DNA from: Arthrobacter rhizophilus
GTDB lineage: Bacteria > Actinomycetota > Actinomycetes > Actinomycetales > Micrococcaceae
Length of the DNA: 64,000 bases
Direction: 5' to 3'
Assembly: GCF_026241105.1 (NCBI RefSeq)
Contig: NZ_JAPFFT010000001.1
Coordinates: 186,001-250,000, forward strand
Positions within the stretch are counted from its first letter, which is position 1; every line of letters begins with the position of its first letter. Both the position numbers and the translations under genes were made by a program. The notes below the pieces were generated by a model. The model saw nothing but the letters and a program-made list of their open reading frames with translations. It was not told the origin of the DNA and made no database searches. Of the stretch, positions 42,085 to 49,586 are shown one piece after another.

Positions 42085-42717
42085 CTACTTCTTGACCGCT
42101 ACCAGCAAACCGTCGCCTGTGGGAAGCATCGCCGAGGAGAGACGCTCGTCGTCGCGGATGGCTTTGCCGATCTGGCGCAGCACCACGGTGGTGCTGTCCC
42201 TGGCGGCCGGGTTGGAAACCTTGTCCTTGTCCAGGGCGTCATTGATGACCAGCGTTCCGCCCGATTTCAGCAACCTGATGGCTTGCTCAACGTAGCCAGG
42301 GAAGTTCGGCTTGTCAGCATCGATGAACACGAGGTCGTACGCGGAATCGGTGAGGCGTGGCAAGACGTCAGCTGCACGGCCGGAGATGGTCCGGGTTCGG
42401 TTCGCCGGGCTGCCGGATTCCAAGAAGGCCTCCCGGGCGGCTTTCAGGTGTTCGACGTCGACGTCGATCGTGGTCAGGACAGCCTGTGGGCTGAGGCCCC
42501 GCAGCAGGCATACCCCGGAGACGCCCGCCCCGGATCCAACCTCCACAACGGTCTGGGCCTTCGACGCCGCAGCCAGGACTGTCAGGACGGCGCCAACCCC
42601 GGGGCTGACGGGAGTAACTCCCAGCTCGAAGGAGCGTTCACGGGCGCGAAGCAACACGTCGTCCTCGGCAGGCAGATCTTCTGCATAGGACCAGCTGGTT
42701 GACTTGTCGGCACTCAT
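42085..42717 (-). CDS. O-methyltransferase (class I, SAM dependent)
   Basis: A 210-residue methyltransferase of the caffeoyl-CoA/catechol O-methyltransferase-like group. Seen: GVTPVSPGVGAVLTVLAAAS, motif I VVEVGSGAGVSGVCLLRGL, acidic strand TTIDVDVEHLKAARE, YDLVFIDADKPNFPGYVEQA and LLKSGGTLVINDAL. Acceptor unknown. It is divergent from sigE, as the matching gene (Rv1220c) is in mycobacteria. Confidence 0.9.
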   Translation of the reverse strand: MSADKSTSWSYAEDLPAEDDVLLRARERSFELGVTPVSPGVGAVLTVLAAASKAQTVVEVGSGAGVSGVCLLRGLSPQAVLTTIDVDVEHLKAAREAFLESGSPANRTRTISGRAADVLPRLTDSAYDLVFIDADKPNFPGYVEQAIRLLKSGGTLVINDALDKDKVSNPAARDSTTVVLRQIGKAIRDDERLSSAMLPTGDGLLVAVKK

Positions 42718-42963
42718 GGGGGTTCGCTTTCCAGGCAGAGGGGTATTGCTTCCAGACTACTGTCTATGGGCCGCCCAGCCCGGACGCCTGCGGCCCGTAA
42801 TTCTGTGTCTTCCGTAGGATTTCGCTCTGCGGGAAAAGCGTGCCTGTGATCAGCAAACTTTCAGATAACACTGGGATGATATATATGCGGCCATCCAAGT
42901 GGCGGTCGGCACCGAACTCCTGAGTGACAGGCAGGATGACAAACAGTTTGAGGGGAGCGGACG

Positions 42964-43608
42964 ATGCGGGCATCAAGTGCTGCGCCAGTCCAGACAACGG
43001 CAGCAATCCTGGGTTCCACCGGCACGGCTCCGCCCGCGGAAGAGTGGGTCAGGCCCAGTTGGGAAGAAGTGGTGGAAAACCACTCCGCCAAGGTCTTCCG
43101 CCTTGCCTATCGGCTCACGGGAAACAAGTTCGACGCCGAGGACCTCACCCAGGAAGTCTTCGTCCGGGTCTTCCGCTCGCTCGAAAACTTCAAGCCAGGC
43201 ACACTCGATGGCTGGCTGCACCGCATCACCACCAACCTCTTTCTCGATCAGGCCCGCCGGAAGAGCCGCATCCGCTTCGATGCGCTGGCCGAAGACGCCG
43301 AATCCCGGCTGCCCGGGCATGAACCCGGACCTGAGCAGAGCTTCGAGTTGAACAACCTGGACTTGGACGTCCAGCGCGCCTTGGAAGAACTCCCGCCCGA
43401 CTTTCGTGCCGCCGTCGTGCTTTGCGATCTCGAAGGTCTCTCTTACGACGAAGTTGCCGAAGCTCTGGGCGTGAAGCTGGGGACCGTCAGGTCCCGCATT
43501 CACCGCGGCCGGACCATGCTTCGCGAAAAGCTGGCCCACCGGGATCCGCGTCCGGTCCAAGCCCGCAAACCGCGGCTCAAGATTCCGCGCATCGCCGGTC
43601 TCCTTTAG
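42964..43608 (+). CDS. sigE: ECF RNA polymerase sigma factor SigE
   Basis: A 214-residue group IV sigma factor. Region 2: [36 protein letters not shown] and [20 protein letters not shown]; region 4: [40 protein letters not shown] with IHRGR. The basic C-terminal tail [12 protein letters not shown] is also typical of actinobacterial SigE. The ATG at 42964 has GAGGGGAG upstream. It is followed by its putative zinc anti-sigma gene after 6 bases and then tatB. In relatives it responds to envelope stress. Confidence 0.93.
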   Translation: MRASSAAPVQTTAAILGSTGTAPPAEEWVRPSWEEVVENHSAKVFRLAYRLTGNKFDAEDLTQEVFVRVFRSLENFKPGTLDGWLHRITTNLFLDQARRKSRIRFDALAEDAESRLPGHEPGPEQSFELNNLDLDVQRALEELPPDFRAAVVLCDLEGLSYDEVAEALGVKLGTVRSRIHRGRTMLREKLAHRDPRPVQARKPRLKIPRIAGLL

Positions 43609-43614
43609 TCGCCG

Positions 43615-44526
43615 ATGGGTGGTCTGCTGAACGGACAACGCGGTGGCTTGAACCGGGGAAACCGCCGTCACAGCCGTGCCCCGGGCCATCTGCGGGAATG
43701 CTCTGAGTGCCAAGCCGCGGTGCTCCGGGAACGCCAGTACCTGGAACGACTCCGTCGTGCCGCGGTCCCCGAAGCCAGCCAGGATTTTACGAACCGATTG
43801 ATCGAACACACCCAACGCTTGGCGCAGTCCGAGTCCCCTCACGGCCTGACACCCCAGCGAAACGTGTGGAACGGCATCCGGGTTGTTGGCCTGACGGCGG
43901 GCGGACTCGCCGTCAGCGCCGGAATCCTGGCGGTCGCAGCCTACGCGCTCGGCGGCGACGTTGCCCCGCAGGCGTCGAACCGCGGAGAGCAGGAAGTCCG
44001 GACCCTGGTCAGTTCGACCATGGCCGGAAACGCTGGACAGCAACTCCCTGTGACGGGTTCACAGTTGAGCCTGCCCGTGACGGTGGCTGGAACGGTCAGC
44101 CTGAGCGGGCAGCAGTTGTCGGAACTGCGGAAAGACGGCTGGGCTTGCCCCGAGCTGGCAAGCATGGGATACCACGTGGTTTCTGCCCGGGCCATGATGC
44201 AGGACGGGCACCCTGCAGTGGAGCTGCATCTCAGCAACGGCGACCATCGCGCGACCTTGATTGAGGAGCACCTGGAGGGCAGCGGCACGCCCGGGACCCA
44301 GATGTCCATCACTCCGGGAGCCCCGTGGCAAGCCGTCTACTCCTCGCCCGCGGCCGTGCTGCGCTATTCCTCCGATATGCCTTCCGATCAGGTTGCGGGG
44401 GCCGTTCCTGAGCTTGTGAAAGCCGGCGATTCGGTGGCCACTATTCCGGCCGCGAGGACCTCAGGCACATGGAATGAACGGCTGCAGCGGGGGCTCGGTG
44501 CCCTGGCAGCCCTTGCGGGTTTCTGA
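43615..44526 (+). CDS. rseA: Zinc-binding anti-sigma factor (RseA-like) with extracytoplasmic domain
   Basis: A 303-residue protein. Residues 25-32 hold the zinc anti-sigma motif H-x3-C-x2-C in HLRECSECQAAV. A single membrane segment lies at about residues 90-115 (VGLTAGGLAVSAGILAVAAYALGG), after which ~190 residues are outside, with a beta-rich part YHVVSARAMMQDGHPAVELH and SNGDHRATLIEEH that resembles RseB/MucB-type sensors. So sensor and inhibitor may be in one chain. The first 20 residues are unusually basic and glycine-rich. No ribosome site; start probably coupled to the sigE stop 6 bases upstream. Confidence 0.8.
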   Translation: MGGLLNGQRGGLNRGNRRHSRAPGHLRECSECQAAVLRERQYLERLRRAAVPEASQDFTNRLIEHTQRLAQSESPHGLTPQRNVWNGIRVVGLTAGGLAVSAGILAVAAYALGGDVAPQASNRGEQEVRTLVSSTMAGNAGQQLPVTGSQLSLPVTVAGTVSLSGQQLSELRKDGWACPELASMGYHVVSARAMMQDGHPAVELHLSNGDHRATLIEEHLEGSGTPGTQMSITPGAPWQAVYSSPAAVLRYSSDMPSDQVAGAVPELVKAGDSVATIPAARTSGTWNERLQRGLGALAALAGF

Positions 44527-44544
44527 GCGGGCTGACGGACAAGG

Positions 44545-44557
44545 TAATCTTCGATAC
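44545..44557 (+). promoter_or_regulatory. -10 box of leaderless tatB
   Basis: TAATCT at 44545-44550 and then 7 bases to the GTG at 44558; no ribosome site. It would give tatB a promoter of its own besides read-through from sigE-rseA. Confidence 0.5.
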
Positions 44558-44941
44558 GTGTTTGGAATCAATGGCCCGGAGTTTCTGATCCTGCTGATCA
44601 TCGGCGTAATCGTGATCGGTCCCAGCCGTTTGCCCGAATACACGCGGAAGTTGGCGAATCTGGTCAAGGAACTGCGGCGCATGGCGTCCGGTGCCCGCGA
44701 ACAGATCAAGGAAGAAGTCGGCATCGACATCGATGAAGTCGACTGGAAGAAATACGACCCCCGTCAATACGATCCGCGCCGGATCATCAAGGAAGCACTG
44801 CTCGACGACGACACGAAGCCGGTGAGCGCAGGTGCGCCTGTCGCTGCCGTTGCCGTGGAAACGGTGGCCAAGGCCCCTGAACGGGTTATTGAACGGCTTC
44901 CCGTCGGTGAAAAGGCGCCCTTCGACTCCGAAGCCACCTAA
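44558..44941 (+). CDS. tatB: Sec-independent translocase subunit TatB
   Basis: A 127-residue TatB: very short N-terminal part, membrane helix with FGINGPEFLILLIIGVIVIG followed by PSRLPEYTRKLANLVKELRR (the conserved GPxxLP hinge and amphipathic helix), then an acidic helical cytoplasmic tail. TatB receives folded Tat substrates together with TatC. Start GTG at 44558. Directly follows the sigE-rseA pair; in mycobacteria htrA lies between rseA and tatB and is missing here. Confidence 0.93.
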   Translation: MFGINGPEFLILLIIGVIVIGPSRLPEYTRKLANLVKELRRMASGAREQIKEEVGIDIDEVDWKKYDPRQYDPRRIIKEALLDDDTKPVSAGAPVAAVAVETVAKAPERVIERLPVGEKAPFDSEAT

Positions 44942-44943
44942 AG

Positions 44944-46071
44944 CTATTTTGGCTGGATGCCGAGCGACATTCCGGCCAGACCGCGCGGCTTGGCGTTGAG
45001 CTTGCCCGCGATGCTTTGAAGTGCCTGTGCCGCGGGCGTCTCCGGAGCCGCCAGCACGACGGGACGGCCCGTGTCACCGCCTTCGCGCAGACGGATGTCC
45101 AAGGGGATCTGTCCCAGCAGCGGCACGTCGGTGCCGACGGCAGCGCTCAGCCGTTCAGCCAGCACGAGCCCACCGCCGCTGCCGAACAATTCCATCCTGC
45201 CGCCGTCGGGCATTTCCAGGAAGGACATGTTCTCTACGACGCCGGCAAGTTTTTGGCCGGTCTGCGTTGCGATAGTGCCGGCCCTCTCGGCAACATCCGC
45301 CGCGGCGGCTTGCGGGGTGGTCACCACGAGGATTTCGGCCTTGGGAAGCAACTGCGCCACTGAGATGGCGATATCGCCGGTGCCGGGGGGCAGATCCAGG
45401 AACAAGGCATCCAGGTCGCCGAAATACACGTCAGTTAAGAATTGCTCCAACGCCCGGTGCAACATGGGGCCGCGCCAGGCCACTGCCTTGTTCCCGGAAA
45501 CAAACATTCCAATGGAGATCACCTTCACGCCGTAGGCCACCGGCGGGAGGATCATATCGTCCACACGGGTGGGCTGCTGCGTGATTCCCATGAGTGCCGG
45601 GACGGAGAAACCGTGGACATCGGCGTCGACGATTCCTACGCGCAGCCCCTGCGCCGCGAGGGCGCACGCAAGGTTGACCGTCACCGAGGACTTTCCCACG
45701 CCTCCCTTGCCGCTGGCCACAGCAAAGACCTTGGTCAGTGAGCCCGGCTCGTTGAAGGGGATTCCGCGTTGGCCGCCGGTGCCGCGCAGCCGCTCCTTGA
45801 GCGCATCGCGTTGTTCCTGCGTCATGACCTTGAGCTCGACCTCGACGCCGGTAACTCCCGGAACCCGCGTTAGGGCAGCCGTGGCATCGGCCGTGATGGT
45901 CTCACGCAGGGGACAACCGGCGATGGTCAACAGCACTGCAACCCGGACGGTTCCGTCCGCTCCGGCTTCCACCGAATCCAGCATCCCCAGCTCAGTGATG
46001 GGACGGCGGAGTTCGGGATCGATGACGGTAGCCAAGGCAGCGTTGAGGGCCTCGACGGATGGTGTGCTCAT
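44944..46071 (-). CDS. mrp: Mrp/ApbC-family Fe-S cluster carrier ATPase
   Basis: A 375-residue P-loop ATPase. Residues 1-95 are a MIP18/DUF59 domain (VIDPELRRPITELGMLDSVE; TIAGCPLRETI), then the Mrp domain with the deviant Walker A VASGKGGVGKSSVTVNLA, DADVHGFSVPALMG, and LDLPPGTGDIAIS. The CxxC of many Mrp proteins is not seen in the usual late position. It is thought to carry Fe-S clusters to apoproteins. It is convergent with tatB, with 2 bases between the stop codons. Confidence 0.92.
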   Translation of the reverse strand: MSTPSVEALNAALATVIDPELRRPITELGMLDSVEAGADGTVRVAVLLTIAGCPLRETITADATAALTRVPGVTGVEVELKVMTQEQRDALKERLRGTGGQRGIPFNEPGSLTKVFAVASGKGGVGKSSVTVNLACALAAQGLRVGIVDADVHGFSVPALMGITQQPTRVDDMILPPVAYGVKVISIGMFVSGNKAVAWRGPMLHRALEQFLTDVYFGDLDALFLDLPPGTGDIAISVAQLLPKAEILVVTTPQAAAADVAERAGTIATQTGQKLAGVVENMSFLEMPDGGRMELFGSGGGLVLAERLSAAVGTDVPLLGQIPLDIRLREGGDTGRPVVLAAPETPAAQALQSIAGKLNAKPRGLAGMSLGIQPK

Positions 46072-46082
46072 GGAGTGGATGT

Positions 46083-46781
46083 TCAGCTTTCAGGCTGGTC
46101 GGAACCAGAAAGTGGCCCCGTCGAGGTGCCGACGATCGAGAGTCCCGGGTCGGCTGGCGTGGCGCTGGAATGCGCCGGGTGGACTTTGGGGATTTGCTGC
46201 GTGCGGGGATTGCGTTGTTTGTCGCGCTTGTCCTTGATCTTCTCCTTGGCCTTTTCGCCGTTGTTCGAGCCCGTGGAATTGTTCGGACGCAACTCTTCCT
46301 GGGCTTCGATGAGGTCTGAAAGGAGAGAGCGGAGTTCGGCACGCACGTAGTCCCTCGTGGCGACCTCGCGCAGGACGATGCGAAGAGCCGCGACCTCACG
46401 GGTCAGGTATTCCGTGTCAGCAAGATTGCGCTCGTCGCGGGCGCGGTCTTGCTCGATGGTCACGCGGTCCCTGTCGTCCTGGCGGTTCTGGGCCAACAGG
46501 ATCAGGGGAGCGGCGTAGGAGGCCTGCGTGGAGAAGAAAAGATTGAGGAGGATGAACGGGTAGGGATCCCATTGGAAGCCGAACAAGCCAACAACATTGA
46601 ACGCGATCCAGACGATCACGAAGATCGTCATATAGAAAAGGAAATTCGCTGTACCCATGTAGCGGGCGAAGCGCTCGGCAAATCGGCCGAAGGCATCGGG
46701 GTCGTTGCCGAAATTCGGTAGCATGCGAGAACGCAGCTCGAGCGGGGTGTCCAGTCCTCCGCTTGTGGGCTTCTCAGCCAA
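46083..46781 (-). CDS. DUF1003 membrane protein
   Basis: A 232-residue protein with two membrane segments (FLFYMTIFVIVWIAFNVVG and YPFILLNLFFSTQASYAAPL) followed by the DUF1003 signature ILLAQNRQDDRDRVTIEQDR and a long charged cytoplasmic helix, then an Asn/Ser/Lys-rich tail. Function unknown. Its start overlaps the end of the MgtE-N/CBS gene by 8 bases, a pairing common in actinobacteria that suggests joint work, perhaps in divalent-cation handling. Confidence 0.88.
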   Translation of the reverse strand: MAEKPTSGGLDTPLELRSRMLPNFGNDPDAFGRFAERFARYMGTANFLFYMTIFVIVWIAFNVVGLFGFQWDPYPFILLNLFFSTQASYAAPLILLAQNRQDDRDRVTIEQDRARDERNLADTEYLTREVAALRIVLREVATRDYVRAELRSLLSDLIEAQEELRPNNSTGSNNGEKAKEKIKDKRDKQRNPRTQQIPKVHPAHSSATPADPGLSIVGTSTGPLSGSDQPES

Positions 46782-48057
46782 TTCGGCCTCCTAGTTTCCT
46801 GATCGGGGCTCCGTCTTCGTGGGTTCGCCAGTCGTCCGGGAGCAAATGGTCTAAGAGGTCATCAACAGTCACCGCCCCTACCAGGCGACCGGCGCTGTTG
46901 ACGACCGGGAGGGAATTGAGGTTGTAGGAGGCCATGGTGTGGCTGACCTCGCTGACGCTGGCGTGATCGGAAACCGGTTCCAGGTTCTTGTCCACGATGC
47001 TGCCCAGCTGTTCGGGCGGTGCGCTGCGAAGCAATTGCTGGATATGCACCACGCCGAGGAATCGTCCCGTGGGGGTCTCCAACGGCGGGCGGCAAATAAA
47101 GATGGCCGAGGCCAAGGCGGGGGAGAGTTCCTCGCTGCGCACATGCGCAAGCGCTTCAGCGACCGTAGCCTCCGGGGGCAGAATGACGGGTACGGGGGTC
47201 ATCAGGCCACCGGCAGTGTCTTCGTCATACTGCAGGAGCCGGCGGACGTCGTCCGCCTCGTCGGGCTCCATCAGGAGCAACAATTCCTCGGCCTTCGCGG
47301 AAGGCAGGTCTGCCAGCAGGTCGGCGGCGTCGTCCGGGTCCATTTCTTCCAGCACATCGGCTGCCCGTTCGTTGTCCAAGGCGGAAAGGAGCGTCACTTG
47401 GTCTTCTTCCGGCAACTCTTGGAGCACATCCGCGAGGCGTTCGTCCTGGAGCTCGCTGGCCACTTCGATCCTGCGCTTGTCCGACATCTCCTGCAGTGCG
47501 TCGGCAAAGTCCGCGGGTTTGAGGTCCTCATGGGTGGCAACGAAGTGACTGGCACCCTGGGGATCGTTCTCGGAGCCCTGCAGCGTGTCCGCCCAGTCCA
47601 CAAGCAGCGTGTGGCCGCGACGCAGCCCCCGAAGCCTGGAGGTAGACGTCCCGCGGCGAATGAAGAGTTTGGAGACCAACCAGTCGCCGTTGCGTTGCTG
47701 GTCCATGGCGATGTCTTCGATGATGGCGTCGCCGCTGCCGTCCTTGAGCGTCACCTTGCGGTCAAAGAGCTCGCCGACCACCAGTTGCTCTGCACCGCGT
47801 TGCTGGAAGCGGCGCAGATTGACCAGGCCGGTGCAAATGATTTGGCTCTGGTCCATGGACGTCAGCCGGGTCATGGGAACGAAGACGCGCTTCTTGCCCG
47901 GAACTTCGACGACGATACCGACTGCATGCGGTGCCCCGCGCAAGCCGCGCGAGAGCACAACGACATCGCGCAGCCGGCCCAAACGATCCCCCAGGGGGTC
48001 GAAGACATCGAGGCCGAGCAGGCGCGCAACAAAGACGCGTGAAGGATTTGTGCTCAC
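46774..48057 (-). CDS. MgtE-N / CBS domain protein without channel domain
   Basis: A 427-residue soluble protein. Residues ~5-170 hold two PRC-barrel-like parts (DVFDPLGDRLGRLRDVVVLS; VVGELFDRKVTLKDGSGDAI). Residues ~180-300 are the MgtE N-domain (ADALQEMSDKRRIEVASELQ, ADVLEEMDPDDAADLLADLP, DVRRLLQYDEDTAGGLMTPV), and residues ~300-420 a CBS pair (LPVVNSAGRLVGAVTVDDLL). It keeps the magnesium-sensing half of MgtE but lacks the membrane channel. GTG start at 48057 with TAGCCT 6 bases before it (leaderless). Confidence 0.9.
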   Translation of the reverse strand: MSTNPSRVFVARLLGLDVFDPLGDRLGRLRDVVVLSRGLRGAPHAVGIVVEVPGKKRVFVPMTRLTSMDQSQIICTGLVNLRRFQQRGAEQLVVGELFDRKVTLKDGSGDAIIEDIAMDQQRNGDWLVSKLFIRRGTSTSRLRGLRRGHTLLVDWADTLQGSENDPQGASHFVATHEDLKPADFADALQEMSDKRRIEVASELQDERLADVLQELPEEDQVTLLSALDNERAADVLEEMDPDDAADLLADLPSAKAEELLLLMEPDEADDVRRLLQYDEDTAGGLMTPVPVILPPEATVAEALAHVRSEELSPALASAIFICRPPLETPTGRFLGVVHIQQLLRSAPPEQLGSIVDKNLEPVSDHASVSEVSHTMASYNLNSLPVVNSAGRLVGAVTVDDLLDHLLPDDWRTHEDGAPIRKLGGRIG

Positions 48058-48069
48058 ACCTACAGGCTA
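48058..48069 (-). promoter_or_regulatory. -10 box of the MgtE-N/CBS - DUF1003 operon
   Basis: TAGCCT (48069-48064, minus strand), 6 bases, GTG start at 48057; no ribosome site. Confidence 0.5.
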
Positions 48070-48133
48070 CCGAGTCTGCTCTCTTTTAGCTGAATTTCAG
48101 CCGCTGCACATGTGAATGGGACAGAATGGGGCT

Positions 48134-48955
48134 ATGGCGAACATTTTCGGTACCCCAAAGGCCACGGAGGAATCCCGCAGCGTCCCCAAGGGCGACACCG
48201 TTGGCTCCTACACCTCCTATCTTGATGCCCAGAAGGCGGTTGATTATCTGGCCGACCAGCAGTTCCCGGTCCAGCATGTCTCCATTGTGGGAAACGACCT
48301 CAAAATGGTGGAGCGGGTGACGGGACGGCTCAGCTACCCGCGGGTTGCACTGTCAGGCGCCCTGAGCGGCATGTGGTTCGGCCTGTTCGTGGGGGTCATG
48401 CTTTCGTTCTTCACCCCGGCCGGGGGCCCGTTCTCGATTGTGACATCGGTTCTCATGGGTGCTGCTTTCTTCATGCTCTTTGGGATCGTCACTTATGCCG
48501 CCCAGCGCGGAAAGCGGGATTTCACGTCCACCAGCCAGGTGGTGGCGACAAACTATGACGTCATTGTCGCGTTGGAAGCATCGCAGGAAGCGCGCCGACT
48601 CCTTCACCAATTGCCGATGAATCCCTCCGAGGCGGCGTTTGGCCGGCCGCCTCAGGCCTACACGCCGCAGGACTACCGGAACCCGCCAGTCCAGCCAGGC
48701 CCACAGGGCCCCGCCCCCGAACGGCCGGCTTCCTGGCAGGACCCCTACGGCCAGCGCGGACCCGAGTCCGGACAGCCGACAACCGGCGAGCCGGCCCAGC
48801 CAGCCGCGGATGTTCCAGTCCAAGCGGCACAGCCCACCACAGGCGTGCGCTACCCGGACCTTCCGGACGGCCGGCCACAGTACGGCGTTCGAGTGAACGG
48901 TGCGGGAAACGGCGAGCAGCACGAATCTGACGGCGAGGACGCGGCCAAGCAGTAG
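48134..48955 (+). CDS. General stress protein, YflT-like, membrane-associated
   Basis: A 273-residue protein. Residues ~15-60 match the YflT (GSP17M) domain: GDTVGSYTSYLDAQKAVDYL, FPVQHVSIVGNDLKMVERVT. Two membrane segments follow (ALSGALSGMWFGLFVGVMLS; IVTSVLMGAAFFMLFGIVTY), then a long Pro/Gln/Gly-rich, probably disordered tail. Function unknown. The ATG at 48134 has CAGAAT 6 bases before it, again leaderless. It is divergent from the MgtE-N/CBS gene with ~75 bases between. Confidence 0.82.
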   Translation: MANIFGTPKATEESRSVPKGDTVGSYTSYLDAQKAVDYLADQQFPVQHVSIVGNDLKMVERVTGRLSYPRVALSGALSGMWFGLFVGVMLSFFTPAGGPFSIVTSVLMGAAFFMLFGIVTYAAQRGKRDFTSTSQVVATNYDVIVALEASQEARRLLHQLPMNPSEAAFGRPPQAYTPQDYRNPPVQPGPQGPAPERPASWQDPYGQRGPESGQPTTGEPAQPAADVPVQAAQPTTGVRYPDLPDGRPQYGVRVNGAGNGEQHESDGEDAAKQ

Positions 48956-48973
48956 CCGCTGCTCGTGTCGAAA

Positions 48974-48993
48974 TGGTACAATATTTGGTACCA
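48974..48993. promoter_or_regulatory. Operator/promoter of the yefM-yoeB operon
   Basis: Arms TGGTAC (48974-48979) and GTACCA (48988-48993) around AATATTTG. A TACAAT (-10) lies within it (48977-48982), so a bound YefM-YoeB complex would shut its own promoter. Confidence 0.6.
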
Positions 48994-49014
48994 AACGTGA
49001 GCGAGGAAGAAGTC

Positions 49015-49260
49015 ATGGCGATCACCGCTTCAAAAGCCAGAGCGGAGTTGTTCCCTCTTATTGAGCGAGTCAACGCCGATCACACAGCCATTGAAATCGT
49101 GTCCAAGAAGGGCAGTGCTGTTCTCATGTCCCTAGCGGATTATGAGGCACTGGAAGAGACGGCTTACCTGCTACGAACGCCGGCAAATGCCGCTCACCTG
49201 CTCGAAAGCATCGCACAGCACCGCGCCGGGTCGGCAGTCCGGCGCGAACTGGCCGAGTGA
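49015..49260 (+). CDS. yefM: Antitoxin YefM (Phd/YefM family)
   Basis: An 81-residue antitoxin: MAITASKARAELFPLIERVN is the N-terminal DNA-binding and dimerisation part, IVSKKGSAVLMSLADYEALE the core, and the rest the toxin-binding tail. It neutralises YoeB and represses the operon. The ATG at 49015 has GAGGAAG upstream; an in-frame GTG/ATG further upstream lies inside the operator and is not used. It overlaps yoeB by 4 bases. Confidence 0.92.
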   Translation: MAITASKARAELFPLIERVNADHTAIEIVSKKGSAVLMSLADYEALEETAYLLRTPANAAHLLESIAQHRAGSAVRRELAE

Positions 49261-49511
49261 ACATCCTCTTCACCGACAAAGCTTGGGACGACTACGTTTA
49301 CTGGATCGGTACCGACAAGGCGATGACCAGGCGCATCAACGCGCTGATCAAAGACTGCCAACGTGATCCCTTTGATGGCATCGGCAAGCCTGAGGCCCTA
49401 AAACACCAGCTTTCGGGGTACTGGTCCAGACGGATCACCGAAGAGCACCGGCTGGTTTATGCTGCCGAGCCGGAACAACTCGTCATCATTGCAGCCCGCC
49501 ACCATTACTAG
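49257..49511 (+). CDS. yoeB: Toxin YoeB (ribosome-dependent mRNA interferase)
   Basis: An 84-residue RelE-fold toxin. Seen: FTDKAWDDYVYWIGTDKAMT, RINALIKDCQRDPFDGIGKP, the catalytic Glu/Arg stretch LSGYWSRRITEEHRLVY and the conserved C-terminal His-Tyr (AARHHY). It cuts mRNA at the ribosomal A site when free. All catalytic residues expected for YoeB are present, so it looks intact. Start GTG at 49257 overlaps yefM. Confidence 0.93.
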   Translation: MNILFTDKAWDDYVYWIGTDKAMTRRINALIKDCQRDPFDGIGKPEALKHQLSGYWSRRITEEHRLVYAAEPEQLVIIAARHHY

Positions 49512-49526
49512 GGTCGTCCCCAAAGC

Positions 49527-49570
49527 AAAAAAGGAGGGCTACCGGATCAGTACCCGGTAGCCCTCCTTTT
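49527..49570. terminator. Bidirectional terminator between yoeB and pepP
   Basis: Stem AAGGAGGGCTACCGG / CCGGTAGCCCTCCTT with an 8-base loop, preceded by AAAA and followed by TT. Both strands end in T runs, so it serves both convergent genes. Confidence 0.9.
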
Positions 49571-49586
49571 GCGTTTGCCTGACTAA

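Noticed and set aside
43422..43706. Possible frameshift at the start of the anti-sigma factor (another frame reads [14 protein letters not shown])
   Set aside because: That frame overlaps sigE for ~190 bases, has no start, and does not reach the zinc motif; the present frame holds H-x3-C-x2-C intact.
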